From assembly GCA_031546985.1 (NCBI GenBank), contig JAVBJN010000041.1, forward strand, positions 1 to 29,060: a stretch of DNA of 29,060 bases, given 5' to 3'. Origin of the DNA: JAVBJN01 sp031546985 (GTDB lineage Bacteria > Bacteroidota > Bacteroidia > Chitinophagales > Chitinophagaceae). Under the pieces are notes generated by a model, which saw nothing but the letters and a program-made list of their open reading frames with translations, was not told where the DNA came from and did not search any database. The first letter of the stretch is position 1, and each line of letters opens with the position of its first letter. The position numbers were made by a program, and so were the translations under genes. Below, in pieces: positions 7,207 to 13,909 of the stretch.

Positions 7207-8340
7207 TTAGATCAGATCTTTCAGTTTGGTTACTACTGTGTCTATTTCTTCTTTGGTATTGTGTTTACAGAAAGAGAAACGCACTGGTACCATATTGGGA
7301 TTGCTGTTGATAGCACGGATAACGTGGCTGCCAGCATTGGCGCCGCTGGTGCAGGCGCTGCCGCCGCTTACGCAAATACCTGCCATATCCAGATTAAACA
7401 GGATCATTTCTGATTTTTCTGTTTTAGGGAAAGAAACGTTTACCACAGTATACAGGCTACGCCCTTCGGGATCGCCGTTAAACTCCACACCTTTGATCTG
7501 TTTGCGCAGCTGCTCTATCATATAGGTTTTAAGGCCCTGGATGTGCTTGCTGTCGCTCTCGTGGTTTTGCGTAGCCATATCCAACGCTTTGGCAAATCCG
7601 ATGATGCCATACAGGTTTTCGGTACCGGCACGCATGTTGCGTTCCTGACCACCACCGTTGATGTAAGGCTTAATGGTTACATTTTCGTTGATGTACAGGA
7701 TGCCCGCGCCTTTAGGCCCATGAAATTTATGTCCGGCTCCGGTAATAAAGTGTACCGGGGTTTCGCGCAGGTTAAACGGGTAGTGACCTACCGTTTGCAC
7801 CGTATCGGAATGGAATATCGCGTTAAATTCTTTGCAAAGATTGCCTACCGCGTTGATATCTAGCAGGTTGCCTATTTCGTTGTTGGCATGCATAAGCGTA
7901 ACCAGGCAGCGATCTTCAGAGCCGGCCAGTATGCTGCGCAGGTCTTCCATATCCACATGCCCGTTGGGCAGCATTTTTACGTAGGTGAGCGCCGCCTCGC
8001 CGGTATGGTACAGGTGCTCTACTGTATGCAGGGTAGCATGGTGTTCTACCGGTGAGGTAATGATGTGTTTGCATCCCAGATCGCGGATAGCGGCTGTAAT
8101 GGCCGTATTGCTGCTCTCTGTGCCACCGCTGGTAAAGAATATCTCTCCCGGGTTGGCATTCAGGATTTTAGCCACCGATTTACGGGCGTTTTCGATACCC
8201 AGTTTGGTTTCGCGTCCGTAAGAATAGATCGATGAAGGGTTACCGAATTTTTCGGTCAGGTAGGGCATCATCGTTTCCAGCACCTCTGCGTCAAGGGCGG
8301 TGGTAGCGGCGTTGTCGAAGTAAATTCTTTGCATGTTCAA
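7207..8340 (-). CDS. Cysteine desulfurase (NifS/IscS family)
   Basis: This PLP enzyme takes sulfur from cysteine as a persulfide for Fe-S clusters and thio-cofactors. The 377-residue protein has YFDNAATT at the N terminus, FTSGGTESSNTA for PLP phosphate binding, PVEHHATL with the stacking His101, FHSDTVQ with Asp179, the Schiff-base lysine in TGAGHKFHGPKG (Lys205), and the active-site loop SGGSACTSG with Cys330. The length and loop fit the group I IscS/NifS type. The start may be Met1 (8340) or Met3 (8334); MQRIYFDN is the more usual beginning. It lies alone, 56 bp downstream of the mutase gene in the same orientation. Its position near the thi operon fits a role in sulfur supply to ThiS and to ThiC/ThiH clusters, but that is inference. 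Confidence 0.92.
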   Translation of the reverse strand: MNMQRIYFDNAATTALDAEVLETMMPYLTEKFGNPSSIYSYGRETKLGIENARKSVAKILNANPGEIFFTSGGTESSNTAITAAIRDLGCKHIITSPVEHHATLHTVEHLYHTGEAALTYVKMLPNGHVDMEDLRSILAGSEDRCLVTLMHANNEIGNLLDINAVGNLCKEFNAIFHSDTVQTVGHYPFNLRETPVHFITGAGHKFHGPKGAGILYINENVTIKPYINGGGQERNMRAGTENLYGIIGFAKALDMATQNHESDSKHIQGLKTYMIEQLRKQIKGVEFNGDPEGRSLYTVVNVSFPKTEKSEMILFNLDMAGICVSGGSACTSGANAGSHVIRAINSNPNMVPVRFSFCKHNTKEEIDTVVTKLKDLI

Positions 8341-8365
8341 TAGATCGTTCTAACCTGTAATGAAA

Positions 8366-8389
8366 TTCCCCTTCCGTGAGGAAGAGGAA
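8366..8389 (-). terminator. Hairpin between mutase and cysteine desulfurase genes
   Basis: TTCCCCTTCC and GGAAGAGGAA form a 10-bp stem with one wobble pair and a 4-base loop. Only a weak T-rich stretch follows on the minus strand, so it may be a weak terminator or a partial attenuator between two co-directional genes. Confidence 0.4.
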
Positions 8390-8396
8390 TGCGAAA

Positions 8397-9782
8397 TTAG
8401 TTCAATAATTCTTTAATATCCTGCATCAGGCGTTTAGCAATGTTATTCGCTGTAGTTTCGCTACTGCTTTCTGCATAAATACGTATGATGGGCTCTGTAT
8501 TAGACGTACGGAGGTGTACCCAATCGTTTTCGAATTCGATCTTAAGGCCGTCTTCGGTATTGATCGGGTTCTTTTTATAACGGTCCTGGATGCCGGCAAA
8601 AATTTTAGATACATTGATCTGCGGCTCCAGTTCGATCTTGTTTTTAGAAATATAGTAGTCCGGGTAGGTGCGGCGCAGCTGGCTAATGGTTTTCTTGGTT
8701 TTGGCCAGGTGTGTCAGGAACAGCGCAATGCCAATGAGCGCATCACGGCCATAATGCAGTTCGGGGACAATAATGCCACCATTACCTTCACCACCGATTA
8801 CCGCGTTTACCTCTTTCATCCGGGTTACCACATTTACCTCGCCTACGGCAGAAGGGAAATACTGGCCACCATGTTTTTCGGTTACATCGCGCAGCGCACG
8901 GGTGCTGCTCATATTGCTTACGGTATTGCCTTTTTTATGGCTCAGCATATAATCGGCTACGGCTACCAGGGTATATTCTTCGCCAAACATGCTGCCATCT
9001 TCGCATACAAAACACAGGCGGTCTACATCCGGATCTACGGCTATGCCCAGGTCGTAATTGTTTTTAGACAGTTCATTGCTCAGGTCGCGCAGGTTTTCGG
9101 GCAGTGGCTCGGGGTTGTGCTCAAACTTACCTGTAACCTCGCCAAACAGCACTTTTACTTCTTCTACGCCCAGCGCTTTCAGCAATGCCGGTACCGCAAT
9201 GGCTCCGGTAGAGTTTACTGCGTCTACCACGATTTTGAAGTTGCGTTTTTTGATGGCTTCTACATCTACCAGCTCATGCTCGAGAATGGCTTTGATGTGT
9301 TTGTCGATATAGGAATCGTCGCTTTTTACTTTACCCAGTTTGGTTACTTCGGCAAATTTGAAACTTTCTTCTGCTGCAATGTCGAGCAGGGCTTTACCAT
9401 CTTCTGCACTGATGAACTCGCCATCGTGGTTCAGCAGTTTCAGGGCGTTCCATTCTTTAGGGTTATGGCTGGCGGTGAGGATAATACCTCCGGCAGCTTT
9501 TTCCATTTTTACGGCCATTTCTACGGTAGGTGTAGTGCTCAGGCCCAGGTCTATCACATCCAGCCCCAATGATTGAAGGGTGGCGACCACCAGGTTGCGT
9601 ACCATCTCTCCGCTCATGCGTCCGTCGCGGCCCACAATAATCTTTTTGTTCTTCCCGGAATGCTGGGCTATCCAGTAACCGTAAGCAGCGGTAAATTTTA
9701 CCACATCTACGGGACTCAGACTTTCACCCGTTTTCCCGCCAATTGTTCCTCTGATTCCTGAAATAGATTTGATAAGGGTCAC
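8397..9782 (-). CDS. glmM: Phosphoglucosamine mutase/phosphomannomutase-family protein (GTG start)
   Basis: This alpha-D-phosphohexomutase moves phosphate between C1 and C6 of a hexose (or hexosamine) phosphate; GlmM makes glucosamine-1-phosphate for peptidoglycan and LPS. The 461-residue protein has the active-site serine in GIILTASHNPKEWNALK (Ser105), the Mg-binding DPDVDR (250-255), the sugar-specificity loop GGEGNGG (330-336), and the C-terminal phosphate-binding TSNTEPIIRIYAES. The loop resembles archaeal-type GlmM more than the E. coli form, so substrate choice is not certain. I chose the GTG at 9782 because homologues begin (M)TLIKSISGIRGT. A longer in-frame extension to 10088 runs through intergenic repeats and past a TATTTTTG promoter element at 9803-9810, so it is not coding. 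Confidence 0.88.
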   Translation of the reverse strand: MTLIKSISGIRGTIGGKTGESLSPVDVVKFTAAYGYWIAQHSGKNKKIIVGRDGRMSGEMVRNLVVATLQSLGLDVIDLGLSTTPTVEMAVKMEKAAGGIILTASHNPKEWNALKLLNHDGEFISAEDGKALLDIAAEESFKFAEVTKLGKVKSDDSYIDKHIKAILEHELVDVEAIKKRNFKIVVDAVNSTGAIAVPALLKALGVEEVKVLFGEVTGKFEHNPEPLPENLRDLSNELSKNNYDLGIAVDPDVDRLCFVCEDGSMFGEEYTLVAVADYMLSHKKGNTVSNMSSTRALRDVTEKHGGQYFPSAVGEVNVVTRMKEVNAVIGGEGNGGIIVPELHYGRDALIGIALFLTHLAKTKKTISQLRRTYPDYYISKNKIELEPQINVSKIFAGIQDRYKKNPINTEDGLKIEFENDWVHLRTSNTEPIIRIYAESSSETTANNIAKRLMQDIKELLN

Positions 9783-9802
9783 TTGCTGAAGTTTTAGGAG
9801 GG

Positions 9803-9810
9803 CAAAAATA
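9803..9810 (-). promoter_or_regulatory. Bacteroidota -7 element (TATTTTTG) of the mutase gene
   Basis: TATTTTTG matches TAnnTTTG and ends 20 bases before the GTG start on the minus strand, giving a leader of roughly 15 bases. No good -33 TTTG is seen at the usual distance. Confidence 0.5.
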
Positions 9811-9948
9811 ATAAAAGGAAAAGTTAGCAGGGTGAGAAATTGAGTATCTGGCGGTTCTAATTTCGGATTAAAGGGTTTGGAATACCGGATTGGGTGGGTT
9901 TGGGGTTGGGAATATTGTGTTTTCAGGTAAGGACGCGAGGAGGCAGGG

Positions 9949-10002
9949 GGTGCTCGTAGCGGCGCAGCAGCCTGTCCCGCCGGATGCGGGAACACGGCGG
10001 GG
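9949..10002. repeat. REP-like palindromic repeat, single copy
   Basis: The stretch matches the units at 26035-26334: GCTCGTAGCGGCG, then GCAGCCTGTCCCGCC and ATGCGGGAACACGGCGGG. The hairpin TCCCGC-cggat-GCGGGA is at 9975-9991, and an alternative stem CCCGCC/GGCGGG is also possible. It lies in the non-coding island between the mutase and the methyltransferase gene. Bases 10003-10060 continue as GC-rich, degenerate sequence that contains GGCGCTCACAGCG, a fragment of the left arm. Confidence 0.75.
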
Positions 10003-10084
10003 TTTCGCGCAATGGCGCGGGGGAGGGGCGCAAAGGGATGGCGCTCACAGCGATACGGTCGAGATCTCATTGACTTTTCATTTT

Positions 10085-10096
10085 TCACCGCTCACC
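10085..10096. repeat. Short dispersed repeat TCACCGCTCACC
   Basis: This 12-mer is the reverse complement of GGTGAGCGGTGA at 17971-17982. It lies in a patch with TTGACTTTTCATTTTTCACC, whose reverse complement resembles the AAGTCAAAGGTGAGCGG around 17965. Confidence 0.45.
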
Positions 10097-10101
10097 TCTC
10101 C

Positions 10102-10147
10102 GGTGCCTGAGCCCCGCATGGGCGGGACAGGCCCTGTCGAAGGCCAC
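10102..10147. repeat. Composite repeat: inverted REP core inside GGTGCCTGAGCC...CTGTCGAAGG
   Basis: The outer parts GGTGCCTGAGCC and CTGTCGAAGGCCAC flank CCGCATGGGCGGGACAGGC, which is close to the reverse complement of the REP core GCCTGTCCCGCC-n-ATGCGGG. The outer parts, joined, resemble a short intergenic repeat seen in other bacteria (from general knowledge, not searched). Confidence 0.5.
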
Positions 10148-10184
10148 TTTTGACATTTGGTTCCTCCGTACACCAATTCGTCAT

Positions 10185-10244
10185 TCGCCAATCCGTAATC
10201 CGCCAATCCGTAATCCGCCAATCCGTAATCCGCTAATCCATCAA
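10185..10244. repeat. 15-bp tandem repeat, four copies
   Basis: Units of CCGCCAATCCGTAAT: the first (10185) begins TTCGCC, the second and third are identical (10200 and 10215), and the fourth (10230) is diverged (CCGCTAATCCATCAA). It lies about 50 bp upstream of the methyltransferase promoter. There is no coding potential. Confidence 0.85.
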
Positions 10245-10292
10245 TTCACCTGTACACAATTCCTTAATTCGTTAAAATCCGTTGTGGTTCAA

Positions 10293-10300
10293 TATCTTTG
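10293..10300 (+). promoter_or_regulatory. Bacteroidota -7 element (TATCTTTG) of the methyltransferase gene
   Basis: TATCTTTG matches TAnnTTTG. A weak TTCG lies 21 bp upstream (10268-10271). The element ends 17 bases before the GTG at 10318 and therefore rules out the upstream TTG at 10282 as a start. Confidence 0.55.
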
Positions 10301-10317
10301 CTCCAAATCGAAAGCAC

Positions 10318-11055
10318 GTGTTGTTAAAAAACTGGTATAAGGAGTGGTTTAATTCTCCCTATTACCATTTGCTATATAAGAACCGCTCTACAGAAGAAGC
10401 GGGCAGTTTTGTACAAAATTTGTTGCAGCATCTCCATCCCAATGCAGGCAGCAGTATGTTGGATGTGGGTTGTGGAAAGGGCCGTCATGCCATTGCGCTG
10501 GCCAATGCCGGGCACGAAGTAGTGGGCCTGGACCTTTCTGAAGCAAGTATCCGGTATGCGCAGCAGTTTGAAACCGAAAAACTGAGTTTTTTCCAGCATG
10601 ATATGCGGAAGGTATTCAGAATCAATTTTTTCGACTACGTTTTTAACTTTTTTACCAGTTTTGGTTATTTTCAGACAGCGCACGACAACCAGGCTGCGGC
10701 CCGGTCGCTTGCTGCCAATGTAAAACCTGGCGGTACGCTGGTGATCGACTACCTGAATGTGCACGACAGTGTTAAAAAACTGGTGCCTTACGAAAGCAAA
10801 AGGGTGGGAGAGCTCGAATTTGAGATTTTCCGCCGTTTTGAGGATAAGCAGTTTGTGAAAGAAATAGTGGTGAAGGATAACAAAGGGGAAATAGACCGTT
10901 TTGCCGAGCTGGTAAATGGTTTTGATCAGGCCGATTTTGAGCGCCTGTTTGCTCCTTTTGGGATGAAACTGACCGAAGTAAAAGGCGACTATCATCTGAA
11001 TGATTTTGACGCTGCTACCTCGCCGCGTTTGATTTTATTTTTTACCAAAGCATGA
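10318..11055 (+). CDS. Class I SAM-dependent methyltransferase
   Basis: This is a Rossmann-fold methyltransferase of about 245 residues. Motif I is MLDVGCGKGRHAIALA, followed by HEVVGLDLSEASIRYA (the acidic ribose-binding residue), FFQHDMRK, and the FDYVFNFFTSFGYF strand. The substrate is unknown. The N terminus (LKNWYKEWFNSPYYHLLY) resembles cytosolic methyltransferases of Bacteroidota whose substrates are also unknown. I placed the start at GTG 10318, with TTG 10321 as an alternative. A longer frame from TTG 10282 would run through the -7 promoter element at 10293-10300. The 3' end overlaps the PAP2 gene by 4 bp (ATGA), so the two are probably co-translated. Confidence 0.82.
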   Translation: MLLKNWYKEWFNSPYYHLLYKNRSTEEAGSFVQNLLQHLHPNAGSSMLDVGCGKGRHAIALANAGHEVVGLDLSEASIRYAQQFETEKLSFFQHDMRKVFRINFFDYVFNFFTSFGYFQTAHDNQAAARSLAANVKPGGTLVIDYLNVHDSVKKLVPYESKRVGELEFEIFRRFEDKQFVKEIVVKDNKGEIDRFAELVNGFDQADFERLFAPFGMKLTEVKGDYHLNDFDAATSPRLILFFTKA

Positions 11056-11660
11056 TCGACTATTTAGACCACCTGGACCGATACCTCTTTTACCTGTTTA
11101 ACAACCGGCTGACTTCTTCTTTCCAGGACCTTATTATGCCGCTGATGCGCAACCAGTTTACCTGGGCGCCGCTTTACCTGTTTCTGCTCGTGTTTATGAT
11201 CTGGAACTTTAAGGGCAAAGGCGTGCTGTGGTGCATCTTTTTCCTCATTGCCTTTGGCCTGGGCGATACCATCAGCGCCAAGCTCATAAAATTTGAAGTG
11301 CAGCGGCTGCGGCCCTGCAACGACCCGTGGATGCAGGCTCACCTGCGCTTGCTGGTCGATTGTGGCTCGGGCTTCAGTTTTCCTTCTGCGCATGCCACCA
11401 ATCACTTTGCGTTAGGTGTGTTTAGCATCATTACCCTTCGCAAATACTGGAGACCTGTGGTGCCTGTGGCCCTGACCTGGGCGGCAGTGGTGGCCTACAG
11501 CCAGGTTTATGTGGGTGTGCATTATCCTTTCGATGTACTTACAGGCTCAGTGCTGGGTACGCTTATTGGCTGGTTTACAGGCTCTTACTTCAATACCAGG
11601 GTCTCGCTCGAAGCTGGTAAAGGCTGGCTGACCACTAAAAAGAAAACGCAGGAATCCTGA
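11052..11660 (+). CDS. PAP2-family phosphatase (membrane)
   Basis: This 202-residue integral membrane phosphatase of the type 2 phosphatidic acid phosphatase family probably acts on a lipid phosphate or pyrophosphate such as undecaprenyl-PP or phosphatidate; the exact substrate is not shown. Motif 1 K-x6-RP is KFEVQRLRP (Lys80 to Pro88), motif 2 is SFPSAHATN (PSAH at 111-114, catalytic His114), and motif 3 is YSQVYVGVHYPFDV with His157 and Asp161. In motif 3 the usual SR is SQ, so the expected Arg is Gln151. Hydrophobic stretches near 38-70, 118-130, 135-150 and 163-180 are likely membrane helices. It is coupled to the upstream methyltransferase gene by a 4-bp overlap. Confidence 0.85.
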   Translation: MIDYLDHLDRYLFYLFNNRLTSSFQDLIMPLMRNQFTWAPLYLFLLVFMIWNFKGKGVLWCIFFLIAFGLGDTISAKLIKFEVQRLRPCNDPWMQAHLRLLVDCGSGFSFPSAHATNHFALGVFSIITLRKYWRPVVPVALTWAAVVAYSQVYVGVHYPFDVLTGSVLGTLIGWFTGSYFNTRVSLEAGKGWLTTKKKTQES

Positions 11661-11676
11661 TTATTCCTGTTTTTGT

Positions 11677-11707
11677 TTTGACACTGCATTTTTTAGCCCT
11701 ATTTTAG
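11677..11707 (+). promoter_or_regulatory. Bacteroidota-type promoter of the ZIP transporter gene
   Basis: TTTG at 11677-11680, 19 bp, then TATTTTAG at 11700-11707 fits the -33 TTTG/-7 TAnnTTTG pattern with one mismatch. The -7 box ends directly before the first ATG (11708). If it is used, translation would start at the second ATG, 11717. Confidence 0.45.
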
Positions 11708-12487
11708 ATGATATCAATGGATTGGTTATACTTCTTACTACTGTTTGTACTCACCGTGGCCGGTGGACTGGTGCCGTTTGGTCTCAAAAAAATAGAGCCC
11801 TCCTTTACCAAACTGTTGCTGGCTTTTAGCGGCGCATTCCTTTTTGGTATTACGGTGGTGCACCTGCTGCCCGAGTCATTTGAAGAGCTGGGCCACAGCG
11901 CCGGTATCTTTATAGTGCTGGGTTTCTTTTTACAACTGGCTTTACAGAAATATACCCACGGTATGGAGCACGGCCACTCGCATGTGCATTTACCGGAGCA
12001 TAACGACGGCCATCACCACTATGTAGCGGTAGCGCCTATTATGCTGGGCCTTTCGGTGCATGCATTGCTTGAGGGTATACCTTTGGGTTTTAATTTTTTA
12101 AACGAAGGCACCCGCCCGGCTTTGTTCCTGGGTGTGGCTGCGCATAAATTTCCGGAGGCGCTTACACTTACCACTGTGCTTATCGCATCGGGCCGTGCCA
12201 GCCGTAAAAACATTTTTAGCCTGGTGCAGTTTGCATTGATCAGCCCGCTGGCCGGTATTTTGGGTATGCTTTACGGGCAAAAATTCCTGTTTGTGCAGCA
12301 AATGCTGAGCTACATGGTACCCATCGTTATTGGCTCCTTCCTCCATATTTCGACCACTATTTTTTACGAAAGCGGCACCAAACACCACGAGCTGAGCTGG
12401 AAAAAGATCTTCTTTATAGCCCTCGGAGCTGGCGCTGCTATGCTAACTTTGCTGTTGGATACCCATTCCCACAGCCATCACCATTAA
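11708..12487 (+). CDS. ZIP-family metal transporter
   Basis: This 259-residue inner-membrane transporter of the ZIP family carries Zn2+ or related divalent cations into the cytoplasm. The binuclear metal site is visible as SVHALLEGIPLG (His118, Glu122) and HKFPEALT (His146, Glu150). A histidine-rich loop (about 84-104, with HGHSHVH and DGHHH) and a C-terminal HSHSHHH tail are likely metal-binding sensor or buffer regions. About eight hydrophobic segments are present. The first ATG (11708) is annotated. A promoter-like -7 box ends at 11707, so ATG 11717 (MDWLYFLLLF) may be the true start. The CNNM/CorC gene begins 9 bp after the stop, which forms a metal-transport pair. Confidence 0.88.
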   Translation: MISMDWLYFLLLFVLTVAGGLVPFGLKKIEPSFTKLLLAFSGAFLFGITVVHLLPESFEELGHSAGIFIVLGFFLQLALQKYTHGMEHGHSHVHLPEHNDGHHHYVAVAPIMLGLSVHALLEGIPLGFNFLNEGTRPALFLGVAAHKFPEALTLTTVLIASGRASRKNIFSLVQFALISPLAGILGMLYGQKFLFVQQMLSYMVPIVIGSFLHISTTIFYESGTKHHELSWKKIFFIALGAGAAMLTLLLDTHSHSHHH

Positions 12488-12496
12488 TCAACAACC

Positions 12497-13780
12497 ATGA
12501 CCGAATTCGTCATACTTTTAATATTAGTGCTCATCAATGGCGTATTTTCCATGTCGGAGATCGCATTTGTATCGAGCCGTAAGGCCAGGCTGGAAAACCA
12601 GGCCAACAAAGGAGACAAGCAAGCGGCCAAAGCACTGGAATTATCCAAAAATCCTGATACTTTTTTAAGCACTGTACAAATTGGTATTACCCTCATCGGT
12701 ATCATCACGGGTTTTTACAGTGGCGATAAACTGACCGACGACGCGGAGGTTTTCATTTCCAAAATTCCCCTGCTGGCACCTTACAGCAGCACCATAGCCA
12801 GTGCAGTGGTGGTGCTGGTTATCACTTACCTGAGCCTGGTGCTGGGCGAGCTGGTGCCTAAACGCATTGGTCTGGCTATGCCCGAAAAACTGGCCAAGCT
12901 GTTTGTAACCCCCATGGTGGTGCTGTCTAAAATCGCTTATCCTTTTATCTGGTTATTGAGTGTGAGCAGCAACGCGCTGGTAAAACTGTTTAACCTGAGT
13001 AATGTAACCGACAACCAGGTTACAGAAGAAGAGATTAAAGCCATCATTAACGAAGGCAAACAAACGGGCGCTATTGAAGAAATTGAGCAGGATATTGTGG
13101 AGCGTTTGTTTCACCTGGGCGATCGCAGCATTACCTCGTTGATGACGCACCGCAGCGATATAGCCTGGATGGATGTAAACGATAGTGCCGAGCGCATTAA
13201 AGAAAAAATGAAGCAGGAGCTGCACAGCATGTACCCGGTGTGCGATGGGCAGATCGATAAATTGCTGGGTGTGGTGTCGGTAAAAGAACTGTTCCTGTAC
13301 CTGAACGAAAAACCGCTGAGAGAACTTATTCGTCCCGCTTCCTTTATCCCGGAGCAGGTTACGGCTTTTCAGCTGCTGGAGCGTTTTCGCGAAACCAAAA
13401 TTCACCACAGCTTTATTGTAGACGAATACGGCACCATGCTGGGCCTGGTAACCATTAACGATATTCTGGAGAGCCTGGTGGGCGAGTTGCCTACGCCGGA
13501 AGAAGAAGATTACACACTGGTATTGCGCGAAGACGGCTCTGCATTGGTAGATGGCGGTTTGCCGTTTTATAAATTCCTGGAGTATTACGATATGACCGAA
13601 TTTATGGACGAGTTTGACCAGGAGTTTGATACCATGGGCGGTTTTGTACTCAACCACCTCAAACACATTCCCGAGCTGGGCGAAAAATTCCATTGGCGCG
13701 ACTGGACTTTCGAGATCGTAGATATGGACCGCAACAAAATTGATAAGATACTGGTAACCGAACGGAAACCCGAAGCATAA
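12497..13780 (+). CDS. CNNM/CorC-family membrane protein (DUF21-CBS-CorC_HlyC)
   Basis: The 427-residue protein has the standard architecture: an N-terminal DUF21 membrane domain (about 1-190, with FSMSEIAFVSSRKARLENQA), a CBS pair (about 205-335, with LMTHRSDIAWMDVND and FIVDEYGTMLGLVTINDI), and a C-terminal CorC_HlyC domain (about 345-425, with TMGGFVLNHLKHIPELGEKF). Members are often annotated as hemolysin family, but evidence for CorC/CNNM proteins points to Mg2+ (or Co2+) efflux and homeostasis. The CBS pair probably binds an adenine nucleotide that regulates transport. It is co-transcribed with the ZIP gene 9 bp upstream and ends at a strong terminator. Confidence 0.9.
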   Translation: MTEFVILLILVLINGVFSMSEIAFVSSRKARLENQANKGDKQAAKALELSKNPDTFLSTVQIGITLIGIITGFYSGDKLTDDAEVFISKIPLLAPYSSTIASAVVVLVITYLSLVLGELVPKRIGLAMPEKLAKLFVTPMVVLSKIAYPFIWLLSVSSNALVKLFNLSNVTDNQVTEEEIKAIINEGKQTGAIEEIEQDIVERLFHLGDRSITSLMTHRSDIAWMDVNDSAERIKEKMKQELHSMYPVCDGQIDKLLGVVSVKELFLYLNEKPLRELIRPASFIPEQVTAFQLLERFRETKIHHSFIVDEYGTMLGLVTINDILESLVGELPTPEEEDYTLVLREDGSALVDGGLPFYKFLEYYDMTEFMDEFDQEFDTMGGFVLNHLKHIPELGEKFHWRDWTFEIVDMDRNKIDKILVTERKPEA

Positions 13781-13783
13781 CAG

Positions 13784-13810
13784 AAAGCCTCCTTTACCGG
13801 GGGCTTTTTT
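13784..13810 (+). terminator. Rho-independent terminator after the CorC gene
   Basis: AAAGCCTCC (13784-13792) pairs with GGGGGCTTT (13799-13807) with one wobble, around a TTTACC loop and into a run of six T (13805-13810). It lies 3 bp after the stop. Confidence 0.85.
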
Positions 13811-13864
13811 ATTAAATGTATTAAAGGATTTTCTGATGATGAAATAAGAACGCAGGCAAACGTG

Positions 13865-13872
13865 TAACTTCG
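13865..13872 (+). promoter_or_regulatory. -7-like element (TAACTTCG) of the AsmA-like gene
   Basis: TAACTTCG differs from TAnnTTTG at one base. It lies 13 bp before the first possible ATG (13886) and 37 bp before ATG 13910. Confidence 0.4.
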
Positions 13873-13909
13873 TGGTGAAGCCGGTATGCCAGAGCCGGGC
13901 GCTGCCTAT

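Noticed and set aside
8514..9572. A 352-codon open frame antisense to the mutase gene
   Set aside because: It is a shadow of a well-conserved gene with clear catalytic motifs, and the translation is aromatic-rich with no domain.
9783..10088. N-terminal extension of the mutase reading frame by about 100 residues
   Set aside because: The extension runs through the TATTTTTG promoter box and REP-like repeats, has low-complexity Pro/Arg-rich content, and the family begins at the GTG at 9782.
10282..10317. TTG start of the methyltransferase giving MWFNIFAPNRKH
   Set aside because: The -7 element TATCTTTG (10293-10300) lies inside this stretch, so the transcript would start after the TTG. The family resemblance begins at LLKNWYKEWF.
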